From contig NZ_BMWA01000041.1 of the NCBI RefSeq assembly GCF_014650995.1, positions 1 to 54,188 on the forward strand: 54,188 nt of DNA. Reading direction: 5' to 3'. A model generated the notes under the pieces. The model did not search any database, was not told the DNA's origin, and saw only the letters and a program-made list of their open reading frames with translations. This DNA is from Streptomyces viridiviolaceus. GTDB taxonomy: Bacteria; Actinomycetota; Actinomycetes; Streptomycetales; Streptomycetaceae. The translations under genes and the position numbers were made by a program. Of this stretch, positions 7,806 through 16,467 are shown piece after piece (position 1 is the stretch's first letter; every line of letters begins with the position of its first letter).

Positions 7806-9500
7806 ATGATCAGCCCGGATGGCCCGCAGAAAGCGGTTGCCAGGGCTCTGGACACCCTCGGCACGGGTGCCTACCTGGCGGACGAGCAGGGCTTGATCGT
7901 CGCCATCAACACGCGCGGCGAACAACTCCTGGCCCGCTCCGCTGCTGATCTGGTCGGCCGGGACGCCCATGACCTGCTGCACCGCACCAGCTGCGGGGAA
8001 CCCGTGCCGAGGGCCCAGTGCCGCATACGGGAGAGCATCCTCGGCGGGCGCACGCAGCAGGGTGAGGACGAATGGCTCGAGCGCGGAGACGGCACGCTCC
8101 TGCCGGTGGGATGGCTGGCCACGCCCTGCGACATCGGTGTCCGCCCGTCTACCACGCTCGTCCTCTTCCACCCCGCGGGGCGAGCCGGGCGGCCCGGCCG
8201 GCGGCCACCGGGCGGCGGACGGCTCTCCGAGCTGGAACGGCTCGCTCTGCTCGCCCAGACGACCACCCTGCTGACGTCCACCCTTGACATCCACGAGGCG
8301 CTGCGCCGCCTGATCAGTCTCGTGGTGCCTCGCATCGCCGACTGGGCCGTCATCGACCTGATCGGCGAGCGGGACGAAGTCTTGCGCTTCGCTGTCGCCC
8401 ATGCCGAGGGCGGCACCGTGGTGTTCCGGGAGGACCTCCAGGGGCCCATGCCGCCGGTGCCGCAGGAGTCTCCGATGCCCTTGTCCCGCGCCCTGCGTGG
8501 CGTCGCGTCCTCCTTCGCCGGTCCCGAGACCTATCAGGGCCCGCCCGACTCCGGGATTGCGGTGGAGCAGCGGCGCCTGTTCGAGGCGACCGGCATGCAC
8601 TCGGCCATCATGGTGCCCCTCCGCAGCCTGCACGATGTGTTGGGTGCCCTCACCCTGGGCCGCGCCGACCAGCCCGATCGGTTCATCGCGACCGACACCG
8701 CCTTGCTGGAGGACATTGCCCGACGCGCCAGCCTCGCCCTGGAGAACGCTCGCCTCTACCAGCGCCAGCGCCAGGTCGCCGAGACCATGCAGCGTCATCT
8801 GCTGCCGAAGCTCCCGCGTTCGCCCGGCCTCAGCATGACCGTCCGCTATCTGCCCGCGCCGGATGCCTCCCACGTCGGCGGCGACTGGTATGACGCGTTC
8901 ACCCTGACGGACGGCGCCACCGCCCTCGCCGTGGGGGATGTCGTCGGCCACGACCTGGAGGCTGCGGCCGGCATGGCCCAGTTGCGCAACATGCTCCGGG
9001 CGTACGCCGTGTCCCAGCAGAAGCCGCCGAGCAAGATCGTGGAGTGGCTCGACCGGGCGACCCTGGACGTCGCCGAGGTTTCCATGGCCACGCTGGTCTT
9101 TGCCCGTATGAGTGAGAACGCCTCCGGCCAGTGCGAGCTGTCCTGGACCAACGCGGGCCATCCGCCTCCGCTGCTGGTCACCCGCGAGGGTGTGGCCCGC
9201 TATCTGACCGACGGCCACGGGATGCTCCTGGGCGTCACACCCGAGCAGGTCCGTCCCGACGCGACGGCGGAACTGCCGCCCGAGGCAACGCTGATCCTCT
9301 ACACCGACGGCCTGATCGAGTCCCCGGGCCGCAACCTGGACGAGGGCCTGGACCGCCTGCGCCGACACGCCGCGGCCTTGGCCCATCGCCCCCTGGAATC
9401 CTTCACCGACGAGTTGTTGGCACGGGCGCGCCCACCGGACAACGACGACGACGTGGCCCTGCTGGCCGTGCGGCACGGGCCCGGTCGGTCCTCTTGTTAG
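7806..9500 (+). CDS. PAS-GAF-PP2C (SpoIIE-type) phosphatase
   Basis: This is a 564-residue soluble signalling phosphatase. A PAS-like domain (residues 8-125, with LGTGAYLADEQGLIVAINT) is followed by a GAF domain (about 145-315, LTSTLDIHEALRRLISLVVP) and a SpoIIE/PP2C domain (about 325-555). Metal-binding Asp motifs are visible: HVGGDWYDAF, AVGDVVGHD, LYTDGLIE and DNDDDVALLAV. In actinobacteria such proteins dephosphorylate STAS anti-anti-sigma factors in stress-sigma partner switching; the substrate here is unknown. The ATG at 7806 follows GGGAGGCAGCA. It is monocistronic, and the next gene is on the opposite strand. Confidence 0.92.
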   Translation: MISPDGPQKAVARALDTLGTGAYLADEQGLIVAINTRGEQLLARSAADLVGRDAHDLLHRTSCGEPVPRAQCRIRESILGGRTQQGEDEWLERGDGTLLPVGWLATPCDIGVRPSTTLVLFHPAGRAGRPGRRPPGGGRLSELERLALLAQTTTLLTSTLDIHEALRRLISLVVPRIADWAVIDLIGERDEVLRFAVAHAEGGTVVFREDLQGPMPPVPQESPMPLSRALRGVASSFAGPETYQGPPDSGIAVEQRRLFEATGMHSAIMVPLRSLHDVLGALTLGRADQPDRFIATDTALLEDIARRASLALENARLYQRQRQVAETMQRHLLPKLPRSPGLSMTVRYLPAPDASHVGGDWYDAFTLTDGATALAVGDVVGHDLEAAAGMAQLRNMLRAYAVSQQKPPSKIVEWLDRATLDVAEVSMATLVFARMSENASGQCELSWTNAGHPPPLLVTREGVARYLTDGHGMLLGVTPEQVRPDATAELPPEATLILYTDGLIESPGRNLDEGLDRLRRHAAALAHRPLESFTDELLARARPPDNDDDVALLAVRHGPGRSSC

Positions 9501-9515
9501 GCAGCCGCTCCGGCG

Positions 9516-9867
9516 TCAGTCGACGGCCAGGAGGACGGCGGTCACGAACGCCTCCGCATGCTCCTGTGACCACTTCCCGTACGGGGACGCCGGCCTGCCC
9601 AGCGAGTGCCGCAGGCACAGCGCCTCTTCCTTGAGGGCCACGGGATGCTTGTCGCCCTCGTCGGCCGCTTCCTGGAGAGCCCGCCGGGCGACGCGCACGG
9701 CCGTCGCCTGATCCGCGGAGTGGATCCGCTTCAGCGCCGTGATCACGCTCGCGCAGAGGTCACACCAGCGCAGTTTGTCCTTGCCGAACTGCTCTGCCCG
9801 TGGTGCGCAGGTTCAGCGCGAGTGCGTGGCCGATATCGCCGGCAACGCCAGAGGGGAATTCGCTCAT
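9516..9867 (-). pseudogene. small conserved hypothetical protein with a one-base frameshift
   Basis: A good start (GGAGGACACC then ATG at 9867) opens MSEFPSGVAGDIGHALALNL-RTT. The coding signal then continues in the neighbouring frame as AEQFGKDKLRWCDLCASVIT and on to AFVTAVLLAVD, which stops at 9516. Removing one G from the GGG run near 9800 restores a single frame of about 117 residues. The protein is soluble and helical with two Cys (WCDLC). I do not recognise the family. The lesion could be a true mutation or a homopolymer sequencing error. Confidence 0.6.
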
Positions 9868-10097
9868 GGTGTCCTCCGGTCAGCGGTCGGTCGGGCGGGG
9901 CGATGGTGCACGGCGCGGTCCGCCACGGCCTTTGGTACGCGGCCGCAGGGTCCTCGCCCTGGGATCGTGCCGGCAGTGAGCCGACCCCGACGATCGGAAA
10001 CCGGCAGGCATCGGAAGCAAGGACTGCTGGGGGACGCTCGGCGGGGGCGCACCAGCTGGCCGTCGGCTGCGACAGGCAGCCGTGGAACTGTTCGGAG

Positions 10098-10259
10098 TCA
10101 GGCTCGCCTCGACGCTGGGGCGGGCCCGCGGTTGCGGCTGCTGGCTGCAGAGACGGCGTACGACGTGCTGGGCGCTTTCATGTCGCTCAGGACGGTGGCG
10201 GCGTAGCACGGCTGCGGGCGGGCGTACATGCGGTGGAAGTCGTCCCGGTCGGACGGCAT
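10098..10259 (-). CDS. possible 53-residue protein downstream of phosphatase
   Basis: This short frame begins with an ATG (MPSDRDDFHRMYARPQPCYA) 33 bases after the stop of the phosphatase at 10293, in the same frame. The open frame is continuous from that stop codon. It is either a short separate gene or the former C-terminal tail of the phosphatase cut off by a stop codon. There is no strong ribosome site and I do not recognise it. Non-coding sequence remains likely. The rest of 9868-10292 shows nothing else. Confidence 0.25.
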   Translation of the reverse strand: MPSDRDDFHRMYARPQPCYAATVLSDMKAPSTSYAVSAASSRNRGPAPASRRA

Positions 10260-10292
10260 CTCGTAGTGGGCGCGCTGCAGGGAGTTCAGTTC

Positions 10293-11543
10293 TCACCGGC
10301 TGTGCAGCAGAAGCAGAGCGATGTCGTCGGTGTGCGTGTGCTGGGGGATGGCGTGGTGAACGAGGTAGTCGGCCAGGTCGTCGAGCGGCCGGTCGCCGCT
10401 GCTGGTGAGGTGGCGGGCGAGTGCGGTGACGGACTCGGTGATGTCGGTGTCCGGGGTTTCCACGAGGCCGTCGGTGTAGAGGGCGAGGAGCGATCCTGCG
10501 GGCAGCGGTGCGGTGGTGACCGGATAGACGGCCTCGATGCCCATGCCGATGCCGAGCAGGGGACCCGGCTCCACCTCCAGCACGCGGGTGTGCGGTGCGG
10601 GTGTGGGGGTGTGCAGGAGCGGGGCAGGGTGTCCGGCGCTGGCAAGGCGGAGGCGTCGTTCGGCGAGGTCGATGTGGATGTAGAGACAGGAAGCGAACAG
10701 GTCGGTCTCGAGGTCGACCAGGACGCGGTTGGTGCGTGCGAGGACTTCGCCGGGCCGGGCGTCGGCGGTGGCGTGGACTGCGGTGCGGACCTGGCCCATG
10801 AGGGCGGCGGCGTGGATGCTGTGCCCTTGCACGTCTCCGATGACGGCTGCGGCGGTGGTGTCGCTGAGCCGGATCACATCGTAGAAGTCGCCGCCGATGT
10901 CCATGCCGTGGGCGGCCGGCAGGTAGCGGGCGGCGATGGCGAGCTGGGGGATGCGGGGCAGAGTCACCGGTAGGAGAGTCTGCTGCAGACCATGGGCGAG
11001 GTCGTGCTTGGCGTCGTACAGGAGCGCTCGGTCCATGGCCTGAGCGATGAGTCCGCTCAGTGAGACGAGGACGGCACGGTCGCTGGCGCTGAACGGGTGG
11101 GGGTGGTCGTAGGACAGGACGCAGCATCCGACGGGGCGGTCCGAGACCACCAGGGGCAGGAACGCCCAGGCCTGCTTGTGGCTGAGTTCGGATGCCCGCG
11201 GGTAGGCGCGGGCCATTTCGGCGGGCTCGGCGAAGAAGGCGGGGACGCCGTTTTGCAGGATGCGGCCGACCGGGGTGAGGCCGGTGTCCAACGGCAGACC
11301 GTTCAGGCGTGCAACGGTGCGCGGGTCGTAACCCCGGTGCCCGGTGATCTTCAGGCGTCCGGCGTCGGCGGCGGAGACGACCATGCCCTGGGCGCCGAAC
11401 GCGGGCAGGATCTGGTCGGCCACCACATTGATGACGTCGGCCACCGTGACGGTCTGGCTCAACGCAGCCGCCAAGTGGAGCAGCTGGTGGATCCGCCCCG
11501 TGCCGGCGCCTTCGGGTGCGGCTGCCGCCTTTGCAGGAACCAC
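10293..11543 (-). CDS. GAF-PP2C (SpoIIE-type) phosphatase
   Basis: This is a 416-residue phosphatase. A GAF domain (about residues 20-175: LLHLAAALSQTVTVADVINV, AWAFLPLVVSDRPVGCCVLS) is followed by a PP2C domain (about 190-415) with MDIGGDFYDVI, VIGDVQGHS, LYTDGLVETPD and TDDIALLLL. The open frame runs further upstream to 12083 but there it is antisense to the MaoC gene. I chose the GTG at 11543 because AGGAG lies 7 bases before it. Relatives often have an extra N-terminal PAS domain, so the gene may have lost its 5' end. It could share substrates with the phosphatase at 7806, but the substrate is unknown. Confidence 0.82.
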   Translation of the reverse strand: MVPAKAAAAPEGAGTGRIHQLLHLAAALSQTVTVADVINVVADQILPAFGAQGMVVSAADAGRLKITGHRGYDPRTVARLNGLPLDTGLTPVGRILQNGVPAFFAEPAEMARAYPRASELSHKQAWAFLPLVVSDRPVGCCVLSYDHPHPFSASDRAVLVSLSGLIAQAMDRALLYDAKHDLAHGLQQTLLPVTLPRIPQLAIAARYLPAAHGMDIGGDFYDVIRLSDTTAAAVIGDVQGHSIHAAALMGQVRTAVHATADARPGEVLARTNRVLVDLETDLFASCLYIHIDLAERRLRLASAGHPAPLLHTPTPAPHTRVLEVEPGPLLGIGMGIEAVYPVTTAPLPAGSLLALYTDGLVETPDTDITESVTALARHLTSSGDRPLDDLADYLVHHAIPQHTHTDDIALLLLHSR

Positions 11544-11624
11544 CTTGCTGCTCCTGGCCGCAGTCGCATTCCTCGGCCTCCTCCCCGCAGCGCTGCTGCC
11601 CACAGATCCCAAGGACAGGGAGAT

Positions 11625-12104
11625 ATGGACATCCACCAGGGCACGGACGGAGTCACTGTCCCCATCGACGAGCCGTACTCCGAGGACCACACGGCGGGCG
11701 CGCCCTACGAGTACGGCATCGTCGCAGTCACACAGGAGTTGATCACCGGCTTCACCTCCCAGTCCTTCCACATCGATTCCGTCGAAGCGAAGCAGAAGCC
11801 GTTCGGCGGGTCGGTCACCGGCGGGTGGCACACCGTCGCCCTGATGATGCGGCTGTTCGCCCGGCACTACCCGTCGACGGTCAAGAGTCCCGGCAGCCCG
11901 GGGGCGGACGAACTGCGCCGTCTCAAGCCCGTGCGCCCCGGCGACCAGCTCCATCTGCGCCTGCACACCCCCGGCACCCGGCTCTCGTGCTCCGATCCGC
12001 GGCGCGGCATCGTCCGCGCGCTCGCCGAGCTCATCGACCAGAGCGGCGAGTCGGTGCTGCGCGTGACCGGCGTGAACCTGCAACGCACCCGCGACAGCGC
12101 ATGA
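11625..12104 (+). CDS. MaoC-like dehydratase
   Basis: This 159-residue hot-dog-fold protein probably hydrates or dehydrates an enoyl-CoA-type thioester. The MaoC signature is near the N-terminus: TQELITGFTSQSFHIDSVEA, with the catalytic Asp/His pair expected in the xHID motif at about residues 49-51. It is followed by GGWHTVALMMRLF (about 65-77) and LKPVRPGDQLHLRL. The ATG at 11625 follows an AGGGAG ribosome site. The stop overlaps the next gene's ATG (ATGA), so it is coupled to the TSUP permease. The 5' flank overlaps the start region of the opposite-strand phosphatase, so a rearrangement junction near 11.5 kb is possible. Confidence 0.87.
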   Translation: MDIHQGTDGVTVPIDEPYSEDHTAGAPYEYGIVAVTQELITGFTSQSFHIDSVEAKQKPFGGSVTGGWHTVALMMRLFARHYPSTVKSPGSPGADELRRLKPVRPGDQLHLRLHTPGTRLSCSDPRRGIVRALAELIDQSGESVLRVTGVNLQRTRDSA

Positions 12105-12829
12105 CCGGCGACACGGCGCAACTGCTCCTCGGGAGCATCGTCATGGTGGGCGCCTGCGTGCAGTGGCTGACCGGCATGGGCTTCGCACTCGTCGCCGTGC
12201 CCGCCCTTGTGCTGCTGCTGGGTCCGTCCCAGGGTGTCGCTCTGGCCAACTGCGCGGCCTGTGCCATCAGCGCCGTCGGGCTCGTCGGCGGGTGGCGGCG
12301 GGTGCGGCTCACGGCGATGGTGCCACTGGTCGTCGCTTCCGCGTGCACCGTCCCGGCCGGGACGTGGGTGGCCGCCCGTCTGCCTCAGCCCATCCTGCTC
12401 GTCGGTATGGGCCTCCTGGTGACCCTGGCCGTGCTGCTGGTGATGCGTGGCCTGCGCGTGTCCGCCCTGACCGGCGCCAAGGGGGCCGTGGTCGCCGGCG
12501 CGGCGGGCGGCTTCATGAACGCCTCCTCCGGACTGGGCGGCCCGCCGCTCTCCCTCTACGCGATGAACGCCGACTGGACCGTCCACGAGTTCGTGCCGAA
12601 CGCCCAGTTCTACGGCATCGTCGTGAACACCTTTTCCATCGCGTCCAACGGCGTCCCGCGACTGGGCCCGACGGGGTGGACGACAGCCGTGGCCGCCGCG
12701 GCGGTGGGCGCGGTTGTCGGCAAGGTGCTCGCCGCGCGCGTCCCGGAACGCCGGGCCCGGCAACTCGTCCTACTGCTCGCCCTGGCCGGCGGGCTGTCGA
12801 CCCTGGTCAAGGGCCTGGGAGTACTGTGA
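12101..12829 (+). CDS. TSUP (TauE/SafE) family permease
   Basis: This 242-residue membrane protein has about seven to eight spans across its whole length. It has the two-half TSUP architecture: GACVQWLTGMGFALVAVPAL in the first half, and AGAAGGFMNASSGLGGPPLS, the family's characteristic Gly/Pro loop, at about 127-146. TSUP proteins export or import small sulfur- or carbon-containing anions (sulfite, sulfoacetate and others); the substrate here is unknown. It is translationally coupled to MaoC and ends within a strong terminator hairpin. Confidence 0.88.
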   Translation: MTGDTAQLLLGSIVMVGACVQWLTGMGFALVAVPALVLLLGPSQGVALANCAACAISAVGLVGGWRRVRLTAMVPLVVASACTVPAGTWVAARLPQPILLVGMGLLVTLAVLLVMRGLRVSALTGAKGAVVAGAAGGFMNASSGLGGPPLSLYAMNADWTVHEFVPNAQFYGIVVNTFSIASNGVPRLGPTGWTTAVAAAAVGAVVGKVLAARVPERRARQLVLLLALAGGLSTLVKGLGVL

Positions 12830-12840
12830 CTCCCAGGCCC
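12811..12840 (+). terminator. intrinsic terminator hairpin overlapping a stop codon
   Basis: A perfect 12-bp stem, GGGCCTGGGAGT with ACTCCCAGGCCC, has a 6-base loop (ACTGTG). The TGA of the TSUP gene is inside the hairpin. There is no long U tract, as is usual in streptomycetes. Confidence 0.8.
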
Positions 12841-13388
12841 ATGCCCCGGGGATGTGCTTCTTAGGGGATGTCCGTTTCACCACCGCGCCGCCGTGCGGGT
12901 GCCGACGGCTTCGGAGCGACGGAGACGCCGCCGACGAGGAGTGCACGACACGTCATGCGTCCACAACAGCGTTGCAAAACCGCATCCAGGCTCCTTGCCG
13001 CAGGGGAGCGTGCCGGCGGACCAGGTGGGGCAGGCCGGCGAAGATCTGGATCACGCCTCAGGACCGCTACAGCAGAGCGCGAGCCAGGCGCCACCACCGA
13101 GGGTGCGGGCGGCGCAGGTGACGGCACCGCACGCACACGGGTCCCCGTCGCCTGGCGCAAGAACGAGCACAACCCAGTGGTGCCACAGCTGCTGGCGGCC
13201 CGTCAGTCAAGAACCGCACGAGTGACCCCAGCAACTGGGAACCGCGTCACGCCGGGCACGACGCTCGGGTCGGAGCCGGTGGGAGCGGAGCCGATCTTGT
13301 GCCGACCCCGGGCAACATCCCTCGCGGGGCCGTCGATAGGCTCTCACGCCGGTACAGCTGACCAGGACATCACTGAGGGGGAACCGCG
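12841..13388. other. 548-bp gap before the kinase operon
   Basis: Open frames on both strands lack start signals and family motifs. The promoter of the kinase operon should lie in its right part, but I could not identify convincing -35/-10 boxes. Confidence 0.4.
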
Positions 13389-14264
13389 GTGGAAGGGCTG
13401 CGGCAGGACGACCCGGCGCGGATCGGGGAGTTCGTCACACTTGCCCGGCTCGACGCCGAGAGCGCGAGACACGGGGTGCCGGAGCGCCGTTTCCTGGCGC
13501 GCAGTTCGGACGGGGCGCGCACGGTGGTGGTGAGCCTCCCCCTTCCGGGCACCGACCCGGGCCGCTGGGCGGCCGAGGCGCAGTGGGCCGGCCGGCTGAC
13601 CCAGCCCGGGTTCTGGCCGGTGACACAGCTCGGCGGCAGTGCCGCGTTCCCCTGGCATGCCACGCCGTACCGCCCTCTGCTGCCGCTGACCGCCGTCCTC
13701 GCCGCGCACGGCGGCCCCCTTCCAGAGGCGACGGTGCGTGCCATCGGCGCCGCCCTGGCGGAGACACTGGCCTCCGCACACGTCCTTGGCCTGGTGCACG
13801 GCGGCATCAGCCCCGCCTCCGTCCTGCTCACCGCCCACGGGCCGCTGCTGTCCTGTTTCGGGGCGACCCGCTCCCTGGCCCCCGAGGGCTTGCCCCGGGC
13901 CGGCCTGCCCGGTCTCGAACCGGGATGTCTGGCGCCCGAAGCGGCCACGGGCGGGCCGGTGGACGCGGCCGGTGACGTCCACGCACTGGGAGCCGTCCTG
14001 GCGTATCTGGCGACCGGGCACACCGTGCCGGAGCGGAACGAGGTGCCCGCCGGGCTGCGTCCGCTGATCGCGGCCTGTCTGTCCCGGGACCCGGCCGGCC
14101 GGCCCGCACCGGCCCGGTTGCTCGGCGAGTTGGCACCCGGCGCCGCGTACGGCACCCTCACCGCCGGAACAGAACCCTTGTCCCTGCCGGGCCGTGTGGT
14201 CGCGGCACTGTCCGAGCAGGCGGCGTGGGTCCTGGCCGCCGAGCTTCCCGCAGAGGTGCGCTGA
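13389..14264 (+). CDS. protein pseudokinase of the bacterial Ser/Thr kinase family
   Basis: This 291-residue protein keeps the kinase fold outline but has lost the catalytic residues. There is no GxGxxG loop, and the VAIK Lys position reads VVVSL (about 45-50). HRDLKPxN has become HGGISPASV (137-145), and the DFG motif reads CFG (156-158). The C-lobe remains recognisable: AAGDVHALGAVLAYLATG, then LRPLIAACLSRDPAGRPAPA. It probably binds or regulates the two active kinases immediately downstream (inference). The GTG start at 13389 follows GAGGGGGAACC. The gap to the next gene is 5 bases. Confidence 0.82.
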   Translation: MEGLRQDDPARIGEFVTLARLDAESARHGVPERRFLARSSDGARTVVVSLPLPGTDPGRWAAEAQWAGRLTQPGFWPVTQLGGSAAFPWHATPYRPLLPLTAVLAAHGGPLPEATVRAIGAALAETLASAHVLGLVHGGISPASVLLTAHGPLLSCFGATRSLAPEGLPRAGLPGLEPGCLAPEAATGGPVDAAGDVHALGAVLAYLATGHTVPERNEVPAGLRPLIAACLSRDPAGRPAPARLLGELAPGAAYGTLTAGTEPLSLPGRVVAALSEQAAWVLAAELPAEVR

Positions 14265-14269
14265 ACCGC

Positions 14270-16441
14270 ATGCTGTCCGCTCTTCTTCACGACGATCCCC
14301 ACTCCGTCGGCCCCTACCGGCTGCTCGCCCGGCTCGGCAGCGGCGGCATGGGCACGGTCTACCTCGCCCGCACCGCCGGCGGCCGCACCGTCGCCGTCAA
14401 GGTGTTGCACCAACGGCTGGCGTCGGACGCCGTACTGCGTACCCGTTTCCGGCTGGAGTCGGACGCGGCGCGCGTCATGGGCGGGCGGTACGGCGCCGGC
14501 GTCGTCGACGCAGATCCGTCCGCGCCCAGGCCGTGGCTGGCGACCGAGTACGTGCTCGGCCCGCCACTCGACGACGCGGTGCGCGCCGCGGGGCCGCTGC
14601 CGGAACCCGCCGTGCGCGTCCTGGGAGCGGCCCTGGCGGAAGGGCTGGGGCGGCTGCACGGCTCGGAGGTGGTGCACCGCGACCTCAAGCCCTCCAACGT
14701 CATGGTGACCACCTCCGGCCCGAAGATCATCGACTTCGGGGTCGCCCACGCGGTCGGTGAGGAACGCCTCACCCATGCCGGCGGCGCACTGGGCACCCCT
14801 GCCTTCATGTCGCCGGAGCAGGCCGCGGACCTCGAACACGGGGCGGCGGGCGACGTGTTCGCCCTCGCGGGCGTGCTCGTCTTCGCCGCGTCGGGGCACG
14901 GGCCCTTCGGCTCCGGCCAGGCCACCGACCTGCTCTACCGCGTCCGGTACGCCGAACCGGATCTCGGCGGGGTCCCGCCGGCCCTGGTCCCCGTACTGAT
15001 CCGCTGCCTGGACAAGGACCCGGCGAGGCGTCCCACGACGGCTGAGCTGGCCGCGGCACTCGCAGAGGGCTCGGGCGGGCGCCGTCCTGCCGACGTCCTG
15101 CCGGACGCCGTGCTGCGGGAGATCTCGCGGCGCGCCGAGGGCGTGTGGCGCGAGCCCCCGCACCGGCTGCCACCCCCGCCTCCCGACATGCTGCCGCACA
15201 CGGTGCAGGCCGGCCCGGCCATGTCCCGGCGGCGGCTGTTCGCCGTGACCGCCGGTGCGGTGGTGGCCGGTGCCGGTGTGACAGGCGGCGGCGTGTGGGC
15301 CTGGCTCGCGAACCAGGACGGCCGCGACGGCGGAGGCGGTACGGACCACGCGAACGTCTCCAAGCAGGCGAAGCCGCCTGCCCGGCTGTGGACCTTCACC
15401 ATCCGCATTCCGGCCGATCACGCCGATGTCCTCTCCGTCGGCAGCGGTCTGGCCATGCCGGCCGGCATCGTGCTGTGCGGTGTCAATGCCGAGAGCGGTG
15501 TGCTCACCTGGCAGGCGAACATCGCCGACACCTGGCGGTACGCCCCGGGCGGCAAGACGTTGTACGCACTGCGCGACGCCGACGAAGGCGGGTCGGCGGC
15601 CCTGTGCGAGATCGACCCCACCGACGGTTCGCTCGGCGAACCGCTGGCCGAACTGAAGGACTTCGCCGGCGACGAGGCCCGTAACCAGGTGCTCTGCGTG
15701 GCCGAGAAGACCGCCTACCTGGTCGCGCGCGCCGCCTCGGCTAGCAACTGGTACGTGTGCGCTGTCGATCTGTCCGACGGCCGGGTGCGGTGGCGCACGC
15801 CCATCGAGGCACCGCAGGACGAGAACCGGCCGCCGATGCTCTGCGGCTCGGTCGTCGGCGACCGGCTGGTGCTGTACCGGTCCGACTCGGGTCTGTCGTT
15901 TCTCCGACTGGCGGTGCACGGCATCTCGGACGGCAAGCAGCACTGGACGCTGTCCGAGCCCTACGACGGCGCGCCGCCGGACCGGGTCGTCCACGACGAA
16001 CGTCACCTCTACTTCGGCGCCGCTGCGCTCAAGGCCGTCCGGATCACCGACGGCGAAACCGCGTGGCGCTTCGGTGACCTCCGCGACGTCGGCGACAGCG
16101 CGGGCGAGACCCGGCTCTACGGGGCGCCCGTCCTGCACGACGGCGTCCTCTACGCCGCCGAGGGCGACCGCGGCATCGTGGCCGTCGACGCCGCCACGGG
16201 CACCGTCAACTGGCTGGAGAAGAACCTCAAGGGCAGGCATCTGAACCGCGACGCGCCCCCGGCTGTCGGCGACAAGTACGTCTACAGCCTCGACGACAAG
16301 GGGTTGCGCGCGGTCGATCTGCGCACGCACCGCGCGGTGTGGACGCTGGCGACCGACGCGAGCGTTCTGACCGCCGACCACGACCGTGACCGCCTGTACG
16401 TCCGCAGGGAGAAGGAGACCTTCGCCCTGCCGCTCGACTGA
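14270..16441 (+). CDS. membrane Ser/Thr protein kinase with PQQ-type beta-propeller
   Basis: This is a 723-residue kinase. The kinase domain (14-265) has LGSGGMGTVYLA, the ATP Lys at 44 (VAVKVL), HRDLKPSNV with catalytic Asp 138, DFG at 155-157 and GTPAFMSPEQ. A Pro-rich linker (about 295-310) and one membrane span (about 323-347, preceded by SRRRLF) lead to a 370-residue extracytoplasmic domain. That domain has PQQ/propeller blades such as DLSDGRVRWRT, RITDGETAWRF and DAATGTVNWLEK. The outer domain likely senses a ligand or envelope state. The start at 14270 is 5 bases after the pseudokinase stop, so they are co-translated. Confidence 0.92.
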   Translation: MLSALLHDDPHSVGPYRLLARLGSGGMGTVYLARTAGGRTVAVKVLHQRLASDAVLRTRFRLESDAARVMGGRYGAGVVDADPSAPRPWLATEYVLGPPLDDAVRAAGPLPEPAVRVLGAALAEGLGRLHGSEVVHRDLKPSNVMVTTSGPKIIDFGVAHAVGEERLTHAGGALGTPAFMSPEQAADLEHGAAGDVFALAGVLVFAASGHGPFGSGQATDLLYRVRYAEPDLGGVPPALVPVLIRCLDKDPARRPTTAELAAALAEGSGGRRPADVLPDAVLREISRRAEGVWREPPHRLPPPPPDMLPHTVQAGPAMSRRRLFAVTAGAVVAGAGVTGGGVWAWLANQDGRDGGGGTDHANVSKQAKPPARLWTFTIRIPADHADVLSVGSGLAMPAGIVLCGVNAESGVLTWQANIADTWRYAPGGKTLYALRDADEGGSAALCEIDPTDGSLGEPLAELKDFAGDEARNQVLCVAEKTAYLVARAASASNWYVCAVDLSDGRVRWRTPIEAPQDENRPPMLCGSVVGDRLVLYRSDSGLSFLRLAVHGISDGKQHWTLSEPYDGAPPDRVVHDERHLYFGAAALKAVRITDGETAWRFGDLRDVGDSAGETRLYGAPVLHDGVLYAAEGDRGIVAVDAATGTVNWLEKNLKGRHLNRDAPPAVGDKYVYSLDDKGLRAVDLRTHRAVWTLATDASVLTADHDRDRLYVRREKETFALPLD

Positions 16442-16467
16442 CTCCCCGGAAACTGAAGGGACATCAC

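Noticed and set aside
7689..9476. A 595-codon minus-strand frame
   Set aside because: It is antisense to the PAS-GAF-PP2C gene and has no ribosome site or family motif.
12868..13533. 221-codon plus-strand frame before the kinase operon
   Set aside because: It overlaps the pseudokinase start in another frame and has no family resemblance, weak codon bias and no clear ribosome site.
13370..16381. A 1003-codon open frame on the minus strand
   Set aside because: It is antisense to the pseudokinase and first kinase, whose motifs are unmistakable. Long mirror frames are normal at this GC content.
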